Assembly (NCBI RefSeq): GCF_032393985.1
Contig: NZ_CP135918.1
Coordinates: 620,001-684,000, forward strand
DNA length: 64,000 nt
Direction of reading: 5' to 3'
Source of the DNA: Fischerella sp. JS2
Lineage (GTDB): Bacteria > Cyanobacteriota > Cyanobacteriia > Cyanobacteriales > Nostocaceae
Of this stretch, positions 51,978-61,477 are shown piece by piece. The position numbers and the translations under genes are program-made. The first letter of the stretch is position 1, and every line of letters starts with the position of its first letter. The notes under the pieces were generated by a model, which searched no databases, was not told the origin of the DNA, and saw only the letters and a program-made list of their open reading frames with translations.

Positions 51978-52331
51978 ATGCCTTTGATTAAAGTTCAAAC
52001 TTCTGTCTCTGCACCTGAAAAAGCAGAAATTGAAGAAATGCTCAAAAATCTTTCAGCAAAGTTAGCTAAGCACACTGGCAAGCCAGAGTCTTATGTGATG
52101 ACAGCTTTTGAATCTGGAATTCCGATGACATTTGCAGGTAGTACAGAACCAGTTTGCTACATAGAAATTAAAAGTGTGGGTACAATGAAACCAGAGCAAA
52201 CTCAAGCGATGAGTCAAGATTTTTGCCAAGAGATTAATCAGGCACTTGGTGTATCTAAAAATCGCATTTACATTGAATTTAACGATGCCAAAGGTTATCT
52301 GTGGGGCTGGAATAGTACAACTTTTGGCTAG
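51978..52331 (+). CDS. MIF-family tautomerase-like protein
   Basis: A 117-residue protein of the macrophage migration inhibitory factor family. The start at 51978 places Pro directly after Met (MPLIKVQTSVS), which is required because Pro1 is the catalytic base after Met removal; the 27 codons upstream are CAACAAC repeats. It also has the ESYVMTAFESGIPMTFAGS and IYIEFNDAKGYLWGW blocks (NRIYIEF). Bacterial and cyanobacterial MIF homologues have weak tautomerase activity; the cellular role is unknown. Confidence 0.92.
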   Translation: MPLIKVQTSVSAPEKAEIEEMLKNLSAKLAKHTGKPESYVMTAFESGIPMTFAGSTEPVCYIEIKSVGTMKPEQTQAMSQDFCQEINQALGVSKNRIYIEFNDAKGYLWGWNSTTFG

Positions 52332-52376
52332 TTTTTTCTTATCTGCTGATTTGTCTTCTAAGTCCTGCTTAGGATA

Positions 52377-52414
52377 TTAGCCCAAAGCTTATTTTGTCTC
52401 GGATTTTGGGCTAA
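52377..52414 (+). terminator. Hairpin after the MIF-like gene
   Basis: TTAGCCCAAA (52377-52386) pairs perfectly with TTTGGGCTAA (52405-52414). It is 46 bases after the stop, and a short T-poor tail follows, so it is a likely but weak terminator. Confidence 0.55.
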
Positions 52415-52524
52415 TTGAAATTGCTACAAGATATCAGATGAACCGGGTTTTTCAAGTGATTTCTCCAAAATTTAGTTTTTGTCTTTAGTTAAGTCAATAC
52501 GGTTCAGATAAGTCCACAATCTAT

Positions 52525-52554
52525 TGTAGAGACGCACCATGACGCGTCTCTACA
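52525..52554. repeat. Palindromic repeat R2-like (11-bp arms)
   Basis: TGTAGAGACGC-ACCATGAC-GCGTCTCTACA, a perfect 11-bp inverted repeat related to R2, 60 bases upstream of rlmN. Confidence 0.7.
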
Positions 52555-52613
52555 GACATTTTACTTTTAGCTTGAGATAGCATATATATGCCAGCGTCAA
52601 ATTGTGATTAATT

Positions 52614-53678
52614 ATGTCTGCTACGTCTGTTTTGTCTCAGGTTGAGTCACCCACTCAAAAAATAACTATTCCACCGTTGCTGGGTGCTTCTGTAACGGAG
52701 TTAACTGCTTGGGTGCAACAACAAGGACAACCAGGTTATCGAGGCAAGCAGCTACATGATTGGATTTATAACAAGGGAGTGCGATCGCTTACTGATATTT
52801 CTGTCTTCCCTAAACAATGGCGTGCAGAAGTTACAGAAATTCCCATAGGACGTTCTACTATACATTATCGTTCAGTAGCCCCTGATGGCACTGTTAAGTA
52901 TCTTTTAAAACTTGCTGATGGATTTATTATTGAGACTGTCGGTATTCCTACAGAAAAGCGTCTGACGGTTTGTGTTTCTACGCAAGTAGGTTGCCCAATG
53001 GCGTGTGATTTCTGTGCCACTGGTAAAGGTGGTTACAAGCGCAATTTGGCACGTCATGAAATTGTCGATCAAGTGCTAAGTGTTCAAGAAGATTTTCAGC
53101 AACGGGTTAGCAATATTGTATTTATGGGTATGGGTGAACCCTTACTAAATACAGATAATGTCCTGGCTGCAATCCAATCTCTAAATCAAGATGTGGGAAT
53201 TGGACAGCGTAACATCACTGTTTCGACTGTGGGAATACGCGATCGCATCCGTCAGCTTGCCCAAAATCAATTGCAAGTGACTCTGGCGGTGAGTCTACAC
53301 GCACCTAATCAAACACTGCGGGAAAAACTCATTCCTAGCGCCCGCCCCTACAAAATAGACCATCTACTCGCTGAATGTCGCGAATATGTCGAGATTACAG
53401 GGCGGCGAGTATCTTTTGAATATATTCTGCTTGCTGGTGTTAATGATTTATCAGAACATGCTGTTGAGTTAGCAAAAAGACTGCGGGGATTCCAAACTCA
53501 TGTCAATTTAATCCCCTATAACCCGATTTCTGAAGTTGACTATCAACGCCCGAATCGCGATCGTATTCAAGCCTTTGTCAAAGTCCTCAAACAACATCAT
53601 ATCGCTGTAAGCGTACGCTATTCTCGTGGTTTAGAAGCTGATGCTGCTTGCGGACAATTACGGGCAAATAAAGAGTAG
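52614..53678 (+). CDS. rlmN: Dual-specificity RNA methyltransferase RlmN
   Basis: This 354-residue radical-SAM enzyme methylates C2 of A2503 in 23S rRNA and of A37 in some tRNAs. The [4Fe-4S] Cys motif C-x3-C-x2-C is CPMACDFC; nearby VSTQVG and GKGGYKRNL are typical. GMGEPLLN binds SAM, and the conserved Cys near the end (DAACGQLR) is the methyl-carrying cysteine partner. Length is normal. Monocistronic, preceded by an R2-like palindrome. Confidence 0.96.
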   Translation: MSATSVLSQVESPTQKITIPPLLGASVTELTAWVQQQGQPGYRGKQLHDWIYNKGVRSLTDISVFPKQWRAEVTEIPIGRSTIHYRSVAPDGTVKYLLKLADGFIIETVGIPTEKRLTVCVSTQVGCPMACDFCATGKGGYKRNLARHEIVDQVLSVQEDFQQRVSNIVFMGMGEPLLNTDNVLAAIQSLNQDVGIGQRNITVSTVGIRDRIRQLAQNQLQVTLAVSLHAPNQTLREKLIPSARPYKIDHLLAECREYVEITGRRVSFEYILLAGVNDLSEHAVELAKRLRGFQTHVNLIPYNPISEVDYQRPNRDRIQAFVKVLKQHHIAVSVRYSRGLEADAACGQLRANKE

Positions 53679-53697
53679 GTTTGTTAGTAGTTAGTGG

Positions 53698-53726
53698 GTA
53701 GAGACGCGATGTTCCTCGCGTCTGTA
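53698..53726. repeat. Palindromic repeat R2
   Basis: GTAGAGACGCGA-TGTTCC-TCGCGTCTGTA, nearly the sequence seen at 20897. It lies 20 bases after the rlmN stop and is followed by GTTAGTTGTTG heptamers. Confidence 0.7.
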
Positions 53727-53786
53727 ATTAGTAGTTAGTTGTTGATTGTTTTTTACTACTAACCACTAAACACTATCCACTATCTA

Positions 53787-53975
53787 CTAACTTAATGATC
53801 GACGTGCATAAATTCCAGGGGCATAAGCTTCAATTACTTTCCCTGTAAGCGTGCAACATACCATTAAGTAGTCGCAGTTTTGGCATTGCGTTCGTGTTAA
53901 TTGGCTATCCAAAATATAATGTCTTTCACCTTCACTTCCACAATTTGGACAGTGAATTTTTTGTACTGTCTGCAT
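53787..53975 (-). CDS. Small zinc-ribbon protein
   Basis: Starting at the ATG at 53975, supported by AGGGG ten bases upstream, the product is 62 residues: MQTVQKIHCPNCGSEGERHY...TQCQNCDYLMVCCTLTG then KVIEAYAPGIYARRSLS. CPNC and CQNC form a zinc ribbon. Such small proteins are conserved in cyanobacteria and are often mislabelled as PriA helicase. The open frame continues upstream to 54101 with an additional FCQKCKTKK, so a 104-residue form with three CxxC pairs cannot be excluded. Function is unknown. Confidence 0.75.
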   Translation of the reverse strand: MQTVQKIHCPNCGSEGERHYILDSQLTRTQCQNCDYLMVCCTLTGKVIEAYAPGIYARRSLS

Positions 53976-54101
53976 TTGAGAACCCCTAACTATGCTCATA
54001 ACTTGGTTGTTTGTAAAAGCTGTGTCTATAATCAAATTCACTAATTTTTTAGTTTTACATTTTTGACAAAAATCAAATTTTCTTTCTGCGCTCAATATCA
54101 A

Positions 54102-54814
54102 GCTAAACTATAAAGCTTTGATGTTTGGTATTTTTTTTATTATCTTAATATTTATACTCTATAACCATCCCACTTTGGATATAAAAATTATTCTTTATAT
54201 CCCTGCTGCTTATAGATTCGGTGATCCCTGAGTGTTCTGGCTTGAGAACTATAGCTTTATAGTAGTGATGTTTCTTATAGATTCAGTGAAAACTTGGATA
54301 AAGCGAAAAAAAATAAAAATTTGTATAATTCAGCCAGTTCACACTGAACTGTGACTTATCTATTTGGCACTAAATGATAATAGTCCTGATGTTTCTGACT
54401 TTATATGTTTGTCTAGACTTTGTTACCCAAAAAATAGTCTATATATTATAGATATCTCCATGAAATGCTTTTATAAAAAGTAGCGTGAGTAACAAAAAGA
54501 CAAAAAATTAACACTTTATTGGTTATAGTAACAAAGTGTTAATTTATAGCTAGTGCCTATTTTTTGTTGCTAGGGGAGTTGTGATTAAACTTCCGTGAGA
54601 AAATTTAAGGAAATATTTCGATTAATAGATGAACGCCATTAGCAGCGTTTGCTAATCTAATGAATAGTAATGGGTAATGGGTAATGGGTAATGGATAATG
54701 GGTTTCCCCAATTGTCAATTACCCATCATTTCTTATTTCCTTAATGAACTTAAAAGTGTGAGGGTGTAAGAGAAAATCACTTTTCTTCCACACTTATATA
54801 GAAATATCTGCAAC
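54102..54814. repeat. Long spacer with a 12-bp hairpin and TAATGGG heptamers
   Basis: AATTAACACTTT (54506-54517) pairs perfectly with 54533-54544. TTATAGATTCGGTGA and TTATAGATTCAGTGA form a direct repeat (about 54210 and 54276). Five TAATGGG heptamers occupy 54668-54702. I found no coding frame in these 713 bases. Confidence 0.55.
54506..54544. repeat. Perfect 12-bp inverted repeat
   Basis: A hairpin AATTAACACTTT/AAAGTGTTAATT with a 15-base loop that itself contains GTTA/TAAC. It lies far from both neighbouring genes; possibly an RNA 3' end or mobile palindrome. Confidence 0.6.
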
Positions 54815-56719
54815 TCAAGCAGGATGAAAATAATCATAAATTTCTTGGGCTAAGCGTGGGCCAATTCCAGCAACTTCAGCTAGTTGTGCAGGTGTAGCTT
54901 GGCGAATATAATCAACAGAACGAAAATGTCCCAAAAGTTGCTTTTGACGATGGTGTCCTAAACCAGGAATTTCATCTAAACGCGATCGCTTCAATTTATC
55001 ACTGCGTTGTTGACGATGAAAACTGACAGCAAAACGATGCGCCTCATCTCGCAACCGTCGTAAAAGTTGGACTCCTGGTTGTTCAGCATCAGTGGTGAGT
55101 GGTTCAGCCTCTCCCGGTAAAAAGATTTCTTCTCGCTTTTTCGCCAAACTAATCACACGTAAGTCTTCCAATAAATTCATTTCTTGCAAGACTTCTACAA
55201 CTGATGATAGCTGACCTTTGCCCCCATCAATCATAATTAAATCAGGCCAGTCAGGATTCCCAATCCGTTGTAGTTGCGGATCTTCAGCATACTTGCGAAA
55301 GCGACGTCCTATAACTTCGGCTAAACTAGCAAAATCATCCGAGTGTCCAACAGTAACTGTGGGATTTTTAATCTTGTAATGACGGTAGTGCTGTTTTGCA
55401 GGTAAGCCATCAATAAATACAACTTGAGAAGCTACAGCATTTGAACCTTGGATATGGGAAATATCATAACCTTCGATACGATGAGGTAATTCGGGTAAGT
55501 CAAGGATAGCAGCTAAATCTTCCATCGCCTGTTGGTTGCGATCGCTCAATTTTTGCATTCTTTGCAATTCGTACTGAGCGTTTCGCTCTACCATCTCAAT
55601 CAATTCTGCCTTAGTTTGACGTTGGGGAGCTACAATCGTCACTTTTCTACCTTTACGCTGTGTTAGCACATCAGCCAAAATATCCGGTTCTGGCAATTCG
55701 TGTTGCACTAAAATTTCTGTGGGAATTTCTACCGCTTCGGCAGTTTGGTAGTGTTCTTCCAAGACACGTTGTAAAATTGCTCCCATCAACCCCCCTTCTT
55801 TCGAGGGGGAGGAAAGGGTGGGTACTTCTGCAACAAAAGCCAAACGTCCAACTAATTTTCCAGCGCGAATTTGAAATAATTGAATACAGGCGTGCTGATT
55901 GTCGGCTGCAAGAGCGATCGCATCACGAGAAACAGTATCATCTGGTAAGGATACTTTTTGCTCTGCACTTAAAGACTTTAGCCCGTTAATTTGATCACGA
56001 AACCGCGCCGCAGCTTCAAAATTTAACAATTCTGCTTGCTTGTGCATTTGTTCCGTGAGGATGTCGATGAGTTCACTGCTTCTTCCTTGGAACACCATCG
56101 CCACTTTTTGCACAATTTTGCGGTATTCTTCTGGGGAAATCAGCGACTGACACACACCCGGACAGCGTCCCAAATCGAAATTTAAGCAAGGACGATCTTT
56201 AAATAGTGGTTGGGGACGTTGACGCAAGGGAAATATCCGTTTGCAGAGGCGCAAAATCTCCCGCAATAAGTGAGAATCTGTATAGGGGCCATAGTATTTA
56301 TCTTTTTGGTTACTAAGTTGGCGCTTGCGGGTGATATAAATACGTGGGTAGTCTTCTGACCAAGTGATGCAAACGTAGGGATACTTTTTATCGTCTTTTA
56401 GAAGTACGTTGAAGTATGGCAGGTGTTGCTTGATTAAGTTAGCTTCCAGTGCTAAGGCTTCAGCTTCAGTATCGGTGACGATAAATTCAATTTCTGTCAC
56501 CTGTCTTACCATTGTGGCAATACGTTCAGTGAGTTTTTGTGATTCCCGAAAATAGGAACGGACACGCGATCGCAGCTTTCGTGATTTACCTATATATATG
56601 ATGCGATCGCTCCCGTCTCGCATCAAATAAACTCCTGGTTCTGGTGGAATTTCGGCTAGACGATTTTCTAGGCGTTGTGGATCTTTAAGTAGTGGTAGTA
56701 TTTGAGTAGATGTTGTCAC
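54815..56719 (-). CDS. uvrC: Excinuclease ABC subunit C
   Basis: A 634-residue nucleotide excision repair nuclease making both incisions with UvrB. The N-terminal GIY-YIG domain (about 25-105) reads [20 protein letters not shown]. The Cys region [13 protein letters not shown], the UVR (UvrB-binding) motif around residues 200-240 and the C-terminal RNase-H-like nuclease domain with [19 protein letters not shown] and [11 protein letters not shown] are present. Two helix-hairpin-helix motifs end the protein. Monocistronic. Confidence 0.96.
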   Translation of the reverse strand: MTTSTQILPLLKDPQRLENRLAEIPPEPGVYLMRDGSDRIIYIGKSRKLRSRVRSYFRESQKLTERIATMVRQVTEIEFIVTDTEAEALALEANLIKQHLPYFNVLLKDDKKYPYVCITWSEDYPRIYITRKRQLSNQKDKYYGPYTDSHLLREILRLCKRIFPLRQRPQPLFKDRPCLNFDLGRCPGVCQSLISPEEYRKIVQKVAMVFQGRSSELIDILTEQMHKQAELLNFEAAARFRDQINGLKSLSAEQKVSLPDDTVSRDAIALAADNQHACIQLFQIRAGKLVGRLAFVAEVPTLSSPSKEGGLMGAILQRVLEEHYQTAEAVEIPTEILVQHELPEPDILADVLTQRKGRKVTIVAPQRQTKAELIEMVERNAQYELQRMQKLSDRNQQAMEDLAAILDLPELPHRIEGYDISHIQGSNAVASQVVFIDGLPAKQHYRHYKIKNPTVTVGHSDDFASLAEVIGRRFRKYAEDPQLQRIGNPDWPDLIMIDGGKGQLSSVVEVLQEMNLLEDLRVISLAKKREEIFLPGEAEPLTTDAEQPGVQLLRRLRDEAHRFAVSFHRQQRSDKLKRSRLDEIPGLGHHRQKQLLGHFRSVDYIRQATPAQLAEVAGIGPRLAQEIYDYFHPA

Positions 56720-57206
56720 AATCAGAGATTGGTAACTTTACAATTTACCTATATTTATTTTAAGTAAAATTACTATTTTTAGCTGTGAATATTATGCTTT
56801 TCTGAGCATTAAATTTTTATTTTCGATTTCAGTGAGTTTTTAAATAATAAGTAAAGATCGATATAGTAAAAGTAAAAACTGATTTTTTATAAAGTGACAA
56901 TTATCTAAAACTTTTAATATTGAATATTTTTTATATTGTTATTTCACAAAACATTAAGCAAAATAACGGATTTTTAAAATCTCTAATTAAATTAGAATTT
57001 GTATTATCTAAAATATGCACTCATAGCTGAAAATTAGTGCAGTGAAATGAAATAGTTATGCTATTTTAATCAGGTAAAAAGCTCGTAATGATAAGCTTTA
57101 TTTCCTTATTTCTCTAGCCATGACAATGATTGTAACGACGAGATAACTCTTATAAACGTAGTGAATATTTAACCTTAATTCTTTATTGATTGTATTAGGA
57201 GCAAAA
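56720..57206. other. A/T-rich spacer, nothing recognised
   Basis: 487 bases of very A/T-rich DNA between divergent genes. It contains no repeats, open frames or RNA structures that I can support. AGGAG (57196-57200) precedes the small gene below. Confidence 0.45.
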
Positions 57207-57386
57207 ATGAATATAGACGACTTTGAGAATCAATATCGCGATGCTATTGCTGAAACGCTTAACGAATTACAATCGGCAATGCTCATGTTAACACAAGTAC
57301 AATTAAAGATATCACAAATTGGTAACTCTGTACAAAATCTTAGCCAAAATTTTGAAGAATTTATGGCAAGACAAAAAAATGAGTAG
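57207..57386 (+). CDS. Small helical protein of unknown function
   Basis: From the ATG at 57207, with AGGAG upstream, the product is 59 residues: MNIDDFENQYRDAIAETLNE...KISQIGNSVQNLSQNFEEFM then ARQKNE. It is acidic, almost all helix with heptad-like hydrophobics, suggesting a small coiled coil or partner protein. I do not recognise the family. It is convergent with the response regulator at 57410, 23 bases away. Confidence 0.6.
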   Translation: MNIDDFENQYRDAIAETLNELQSAMLMLTQVQLKISQIGNSVQNLSQNFEEFMARQKNE

Positions 57387-57409
57387 GGAACCATTTTTAA
57401 CATAAATTT

Positions 57410-57838
57410 TTATATACACTGGCAAGCTAACTCTTCTTCAATTGCCAGAATCAACTCAGTTAAGTTTACAGGTTTAACGAAGTAGCGACGAGCGCCTAAT
57501 TTCATGGCTTTTTCCTGATCTGTTTTAAAAGCAAAGGCTGAAACTATAAATATAGGTATGTATTGTAAATCAGAGCGCTGCTGAATTTTTTCTAGCAGAG
57601 AATAACCATCAATATCTGGTAGTTTCAGGTCTAATAAAATTAAATTAGGTTGAAATTTTTCTATGATCGAGAAAAACTGTGATCCTTCAGGCAAACTTTG
57701 GACTTCATATCTACAGTAACTAAGATAATCACTAAGTAGCATTCTATTGATGTCATTGTCTTCGATTAGTAATATTCTTTTATCTCTATGTGATGGGAAC
57801 TGCTGTTTAATATTAATTAATTGATCTGTCATTTTCAC
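57410..57838 (-). CDS. Stand-alone response regulator (CheY-like receiver)
   Basis: A 142-residue single receiver domain. The acidic pair is Glu26-Asp27 (LLIEDND), the phosphoacceptor Asp70 (LILLDLKLPDIDG), the switch Ser100 (FIVSAFAF) and Lys122 (YFVKPVN). There is no output domain, so it acts by protein contact, probably in a phosphorelay with a hybrid kinase encoded elsewhere. DUF-type N-terminal 18 residues precede the domain. Monocistronic. Confidence 0.92.
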   Translation of the reverse strand: MKMTDQLINIKQQFPSHRDKRILLIEDNDINRMLLSDYLSYCRYEVQSLPEGSQFFSIIEKFQPNLILLDLKLPDIDGYSLLEKIQQRSDLQYIPIFIVSAFAFKTDQEKAMKLGARRYFVKPVNLTELILAIEEELACQCI

Positions 57839-58336
57839 CTAATGATAGTAGGTTAAAAGTAAATAAATTTTGCCATATTAAATAATTTCATATCTAAAAT
57901 AGAAGATTTTAAGTATAAAGCAGATACAAATACTATACGAATTACTTTAGCTGCATGATTACTAATGCTTACTAGATATTAACTTAAAACATCAATTTAA
58001 ATATGCAATAAAAAATTTTAAGCAAAAATTTAGAAATATGTGGTATCTTATCATTTTTTTAAAACTTATCATGATAGGTGTTCTAAATGCTAGTACTAAC
58101 AACCATCATGGACTGAAGCTAGTCAGGAAGGATGATAAAAGCTTTTCCTTTCCTATGCAACTTTGTCTCTGTTTTCAGTAGTTAAGACTACCAACTACTA
58201 ACAATGCTCATAACTATTTTTTACACCCTGATACTAAGCAGATTCCACTAGCATAGACTATAAACTCACAAATGGCAGGAGAGGTTGCAAAAATAGGAGT
58301 ATGGTAAGCTAAAACAAGCTATGATAAGGATATAAA
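57839..58336. other. A/T-rich spacer
   Basis: About 500 bases with a TAGTTAAGACTACCAACTAC fragment near 58180 but no gene or well-formed element. It includes the start region of the response regulator gene. Confidence 0.4.
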
Positions 58337-58360
58337 TAAAAAAAGGAGCTAGTTGCTCCT
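58337..58360 (-). terminator. Terminator of the PEP-CTERM gene
   Basis: On the minus strand AGGAGC-AACTA-GCTCCT is followed by seven T. It lies 36 bases after the stop at 58396: a clean intrinsic terminator. Confidence 0.85.
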
Positions 58361-58395
58361 GTTAGAAATTTCTGTTGTAAGAACGGTAGCTTTAA

Positions 58396-59304
58396 TTATG
58401 TCTGTGCTTTTTTTAGCTGTCGTTGGGTCACAAAAACACCAGCAATACTTAGTAAACCAAGCATGACAGAGGGTTCAGGTACTGATTTCGGAGGCACTTT
58501 AGCAACGTAATCAGGTGTACTCCAGTTATAAATAGCACTGTAGGATTTGCCATCGTCAGAGGCTGTAATTCCAGATGCAACAGCACTAAAGCTATAAGCA
58601 TAATAAGTTTTACCACTAGTCACAACCTTAGCAATTTCACTGGCTGCAATTTGTCCTTGATAGGCATTTAAGGCATTTTTAAAATTTGTGAGATCAGCAC
58701 GTTGAGACTGTGGAAGCAGTGCTGATGGTAATTTTAAAAGAGCGTTAATTTGATCTAACAGTTTGGTCTTCAAATCCAAGTGACCGATCAATTGTAATTG
58801 GACACCGCCATTTTCACCGAATTGGAAACCACCAATGTTAGGATCTCCCATCCCTAATGAAGGAAGATAACTTGTAATGAGTGATTTGGTAGTACCGGAA
58901 AACGCATTCCAGACAGACTGAAATGGTTGATAGGCATTTAATAGATCATTTAGCCATTGGGAACTAAAGTCATTCCAGTCAGCAGCAGTGACACTACTAA
59001 CAGTTGCGCTATAGTTTCCTTCTGTAGCAGTAAAACCAACGTTAGCAGTTGGAGTTTCGCTACTATACCAAAGTTCAACGTTAGAAGAAGCATCACCATC
59101 ACTCAGGGCTTTAGCTGCTGCTGTTGTGTCTTTGCCGATAAATACTCCATCTGATCCACCGGTATAGGTGTTGGTTTCGTTGGAGTTATTAAAAGTAAAA
59201 TCAACCGCATGTGCTGGAGAAGTAGCGATCGCACTCATACCAGCAACTATAGAAATGCCTATTAAAAGTCTTTTTACTGTATTTTTCACTGCTGTAATCT
59301 CCAT
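58396..59304 (-). CDS. PEP-CTERM sorted secreted protein (NF038130-like)
   Basis: A 302-residue exported protein. A signal peptide (RLLIGISIVAGMSAIATSPAHA, cut after AHA near residue 33) and a C-terminal sorting signal VPEPSVMLGLLSIAGVFVTQ followed by basic residues are both present. PEP-CTERM proteins are recognised by exosortase and associated with extracellular polysaccharide or envelope. The middle has Thr/Ser/Asn-rich beta-type sequence with SDGVFIGKDTTAAAKAL and a GFQFGENGGVQLQLIGHLDL block; this matches a cyanobacterial family I recall as NF038130. No exosortase is nearby. Confidence 0.85.
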   Translation of the reverse strand: MEITAVKNTVKRLLIGISIVAGMSAIATSPAHAVDFTFNNSNETNTYTGGSDGVFIGKDTTAAAKALSDGDASSNVELWYSSETPTANVGFTATEGNYSATVSSVTAADWNDFSSQWLNDLLNAYQPFQSVWNAFSGTTKSLITSYLPSLGMGDPNIGGFQFGENGGVQLQLIGHLDLKTKLLDQINALLKLPSALLPQSQRADLTNFKNALNAYQGQIAASEIAKVVTSGKTYYAYSFSAVASGITASDDGKSYSAIYNWSTPDYVAKVPPKSVPEPSVMLGLLSIAGVFVTQRQLKKAQT

Positions 59305-59862
59305 TAGCTTTTAGTGTAACTTTATACAGATACACCTTTTATGTTTTATTTGAGTTGGTTTGATTGCAGGTGTAGGGTTCTGGTAATCAAAATTTCACTA
59401 GATGCTATCCCTGGTTACGCCTTGTCTAAATACAACCACGTGTTTCTATAAGCACAGTTTAAGAAACCAGAAGACCTAATTGGGTAAAGCTGCCGTAGAT
59501 TTACAATTAATTTCTGACAAAAAAATATAACTATTTTAGTTAATTTTTTAAATATATATACTTAAAAATATATTTTAAGAGTAACAAATAGCACATTTAT
59601 TTGGTCTAATTTATAATGTCAACTTCCGATAATCACTCCATGTTCCCACTACAATGCTCCGTTACGTCAGTTTTGCGCAGCTTAGGAGCGCTCTTTTGAT
59701 GATCGCAATATATCCCAATTACCCATTACCGAATCATCAAGCAGTTGCTAACTAACAATCATATTTTCTCTAGCAGAAATATTAAGTAACACAAATAACT
59801 GATACATATTGTGATGCGAGCCACACTATATATTAAAGTAAAGGAGTTTTAAAGCGATCGCA
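59305..59862. other. Spacer, nothing recognised
   Basis: 558 bases between divergent genes, A/T-rich with two TGGTAATC/TGGTTAC-like short inverted motifs and a HIP1 octamer near the 3' end. AAAGGAG (59840-59846) precedes the pentapeptide gene. Confidence 0.4.
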
Positions 59863-60282
59863 ATGCACATAGATGAACTTCTCAGACGTTATCAGTCGGG
59901 AGAAAGAAATTTCAAAGGTGTCAACCTCATCGGTGGTTACTTGTATGGAGCAAATCTGAGTGGCGCGAATTTCCAAGGAGCATCTCTGAGTGAAGTTGAT
60001 TTAAGCGAAGCCAACTTGACAGGAGTAAACTTCAGAGAAGCATCTCTGGTTAGAGCCAACCTCACAGGAGCCAACCTTAAAGAAGCTAACCTCAATGGAG
60101 CAAATCTGTTTGAAGCTAAGCTGACAGGAGCTACACTGCATGGAGCGCATCTGAAAATGGCAGACTTAACAGATGCGGACTTTACCGCCGCCAATCTAGA
60201 AAAAGCTAATCTGTATGGGGCTTATCTGACTGGAACTTTGTTACAGGGTGCGATTATGCCAGATGGCACAATTCATGCGTGA
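59863..60282 (+). CDS. Pentapeptide-repeat protein
   Basis: A 139-residue protein with an N-terminal HIDELLRRYQSGERNF cap and about 20 A(D/N)LxX pentapeptides (NLSGANFQGASLSEVDLSEA...). These fold into a right-handed quadrilateral beta helix. Cyanobacteria encode dozens, mostly of unknown function. The first block RYQSGERNFKGVNL is common to a conserved subgroup. Monocistronic. Confidence 0.93.
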   Translation: MHIDELLRRYQSGERNFKGVNLIGGYLYGANLSGANFQGASLSEVDLSEANLTGVNFREASLVRANLTGANLKEANLNGANLFEAKLTGATLHGAHLKMADLTDADFTAANLEKANLYGAYLTGTLLQGAIMPDGTIHA

Positions 60283-60399
60283 GTCATCCAATTTTGGATT
60301 TTCGATGACTCTCCCTTGAAGCCGAAGCAGGCGCGCCTATGGATTTTGGATTGATTCGACTGATGGAATCTGGGGCATGGAAATCATTATTGAATGAGT

Positions 60400-61311
60400 T
60401 TAAGTTTTAAGGTGGAACTTTAGTTTACGGCTTGTGATTTTCCTAACAACAGTAAGAAATTGCCACAGTACAGGTGTGATTTCTTCTGCTTTCCACACCA
60501 CAGCTGTTTCTACCAACGGTGTTGTTTGGGCGATCGCTCGATACACAACTCCCATACGCTGGAGATTTTGCAACGAAGCAGGCACAATGGCAATACCCAT
60601 CCCAGCCGAAACTAACCCGATAATTGTTTGCATTTGAATAGCTTGTTGAGCAACTTTTGGTGTGAAATTACCTTGCTCACACAAAGCCATAATTTTGTCG
60701 TAAAGTCCAATTCCCAAATGACGCGGAAATAAAATAAACAATTCATCCCCAAGCGATCGCACTGCAATTTTTTCTTGTTTCGCTAAAGGATGATTTGCAG
60801 GTAAAGCCACAACCAGATTTTCTTGCTGAATGCACTCACTCGCAAAGCTGTCATCTTCTAAAGGTAAATGCACAAAACCAACTTGGATACGATGATTTTG
60901 CAAAGCTTTTTCTTGTTCTGTTGTCGTTAACTCCTGCAATATTAATTCCACCCCTGGAAACTGCTGGCGAAAAGCTTGCAAGATGGCAGGTAACACATCA
61001 TAGGTGACAGAACTAATAAACCCTACACGCAATTGTCCTGTTTCACCCCTACCTGTGCGCCGCGTTAACTCGATCACCTGTTCAAGTTGCGCTAACAGTC
61101 GATAAGCCTCCTGTAAAAATACCCTTCCTGCTTCCGTCAACTGCACCTGTCGCTTAGTTTTGCGGTGAAATAACTCTACTCCTAACTCCGTTTCTAGTTG
61201 TTGAATTTGCTGACTTAAAGGCGGTTGCGCTATGTGTAATCGTTCAGCAGCACGGCTGAAATGTAGTTCCTCCGCCACAGTAACAAAATAGCGCAGGTGT
61301 CGTAATTCCAT
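60400..61311 (-). CDS. LysR family transcriptional regulator
   Basis: A 303-residue regulator. The N-terminal winged helix is classical (MELRHLRYFVTVAEELHFSR then AAERLHIAQPPLSQQIQQLE), as in CbbR/BenM-type proteins; the effector domain follows from about residue 90 (GQLRVGFISSVTYDVLP). It is divergent from ilvD with a 166-bp gap, so control of ilvD or of itself is likely but unproven. The BenM/CatM-like opening (ELRHLRYF) is seen in aromatic-acid regulators, but there is no aromatic gene here. Confidence 0.9.
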   Translation of the reverse strand: MELRHLRYFVTVAEELHFSRAAERLHIAQPPLSQQIQQLETELGVELFHRKTKRQVQLTEAGRVFLQEAYRLLAQLEQVIELTRRTGRGETGQLRVGFISSVTYDVLPAILQAFRQQFPGVELILQELTTTEQEKALQNHRIQVGFVHLPLEDDSFASECIQQENLVVALPANHPLAKQEKIAVRSLGDELFILFPRHLGIGLYDKIMALCEQGNFTPKVAQQAIQMQTIIGLVSAGMGIAIVPASLQNLQRMGVVYRAIAQTTPLVETAVVWKAEEITPVLWQFLTVVRKITSRKLKFHLKT

Positions 61312-61350
61312 AGTTTTAATATTTTAAAAGTTTTAATTTTCAACAAATAT

Positions 61351-61374
61351 ATATTGGACATCTGAAAAATATCC
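61351..61374. promoter_or_regulatory. Possible LysR operator between the regulator and ilvD
   Basis: ATAT-TGGACATCTGAAAA-ATAT contains GGACAT-N7-ATATCC, an imperfect inverted repeat of the T-N11-A style. It lies 40 bases from the LysR start. Weak sequence support only. Confidence 0.3.
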
Positions 61375-61477
61375 ACGTACGATACTCCCATAACAAATGG
61401 ATAAAGAGAAAGGAAAGTTTTTATACTTTTCCGATTTCTGCTATCTAATAATTCAGGAACCCTAAGGAAATATCAAA

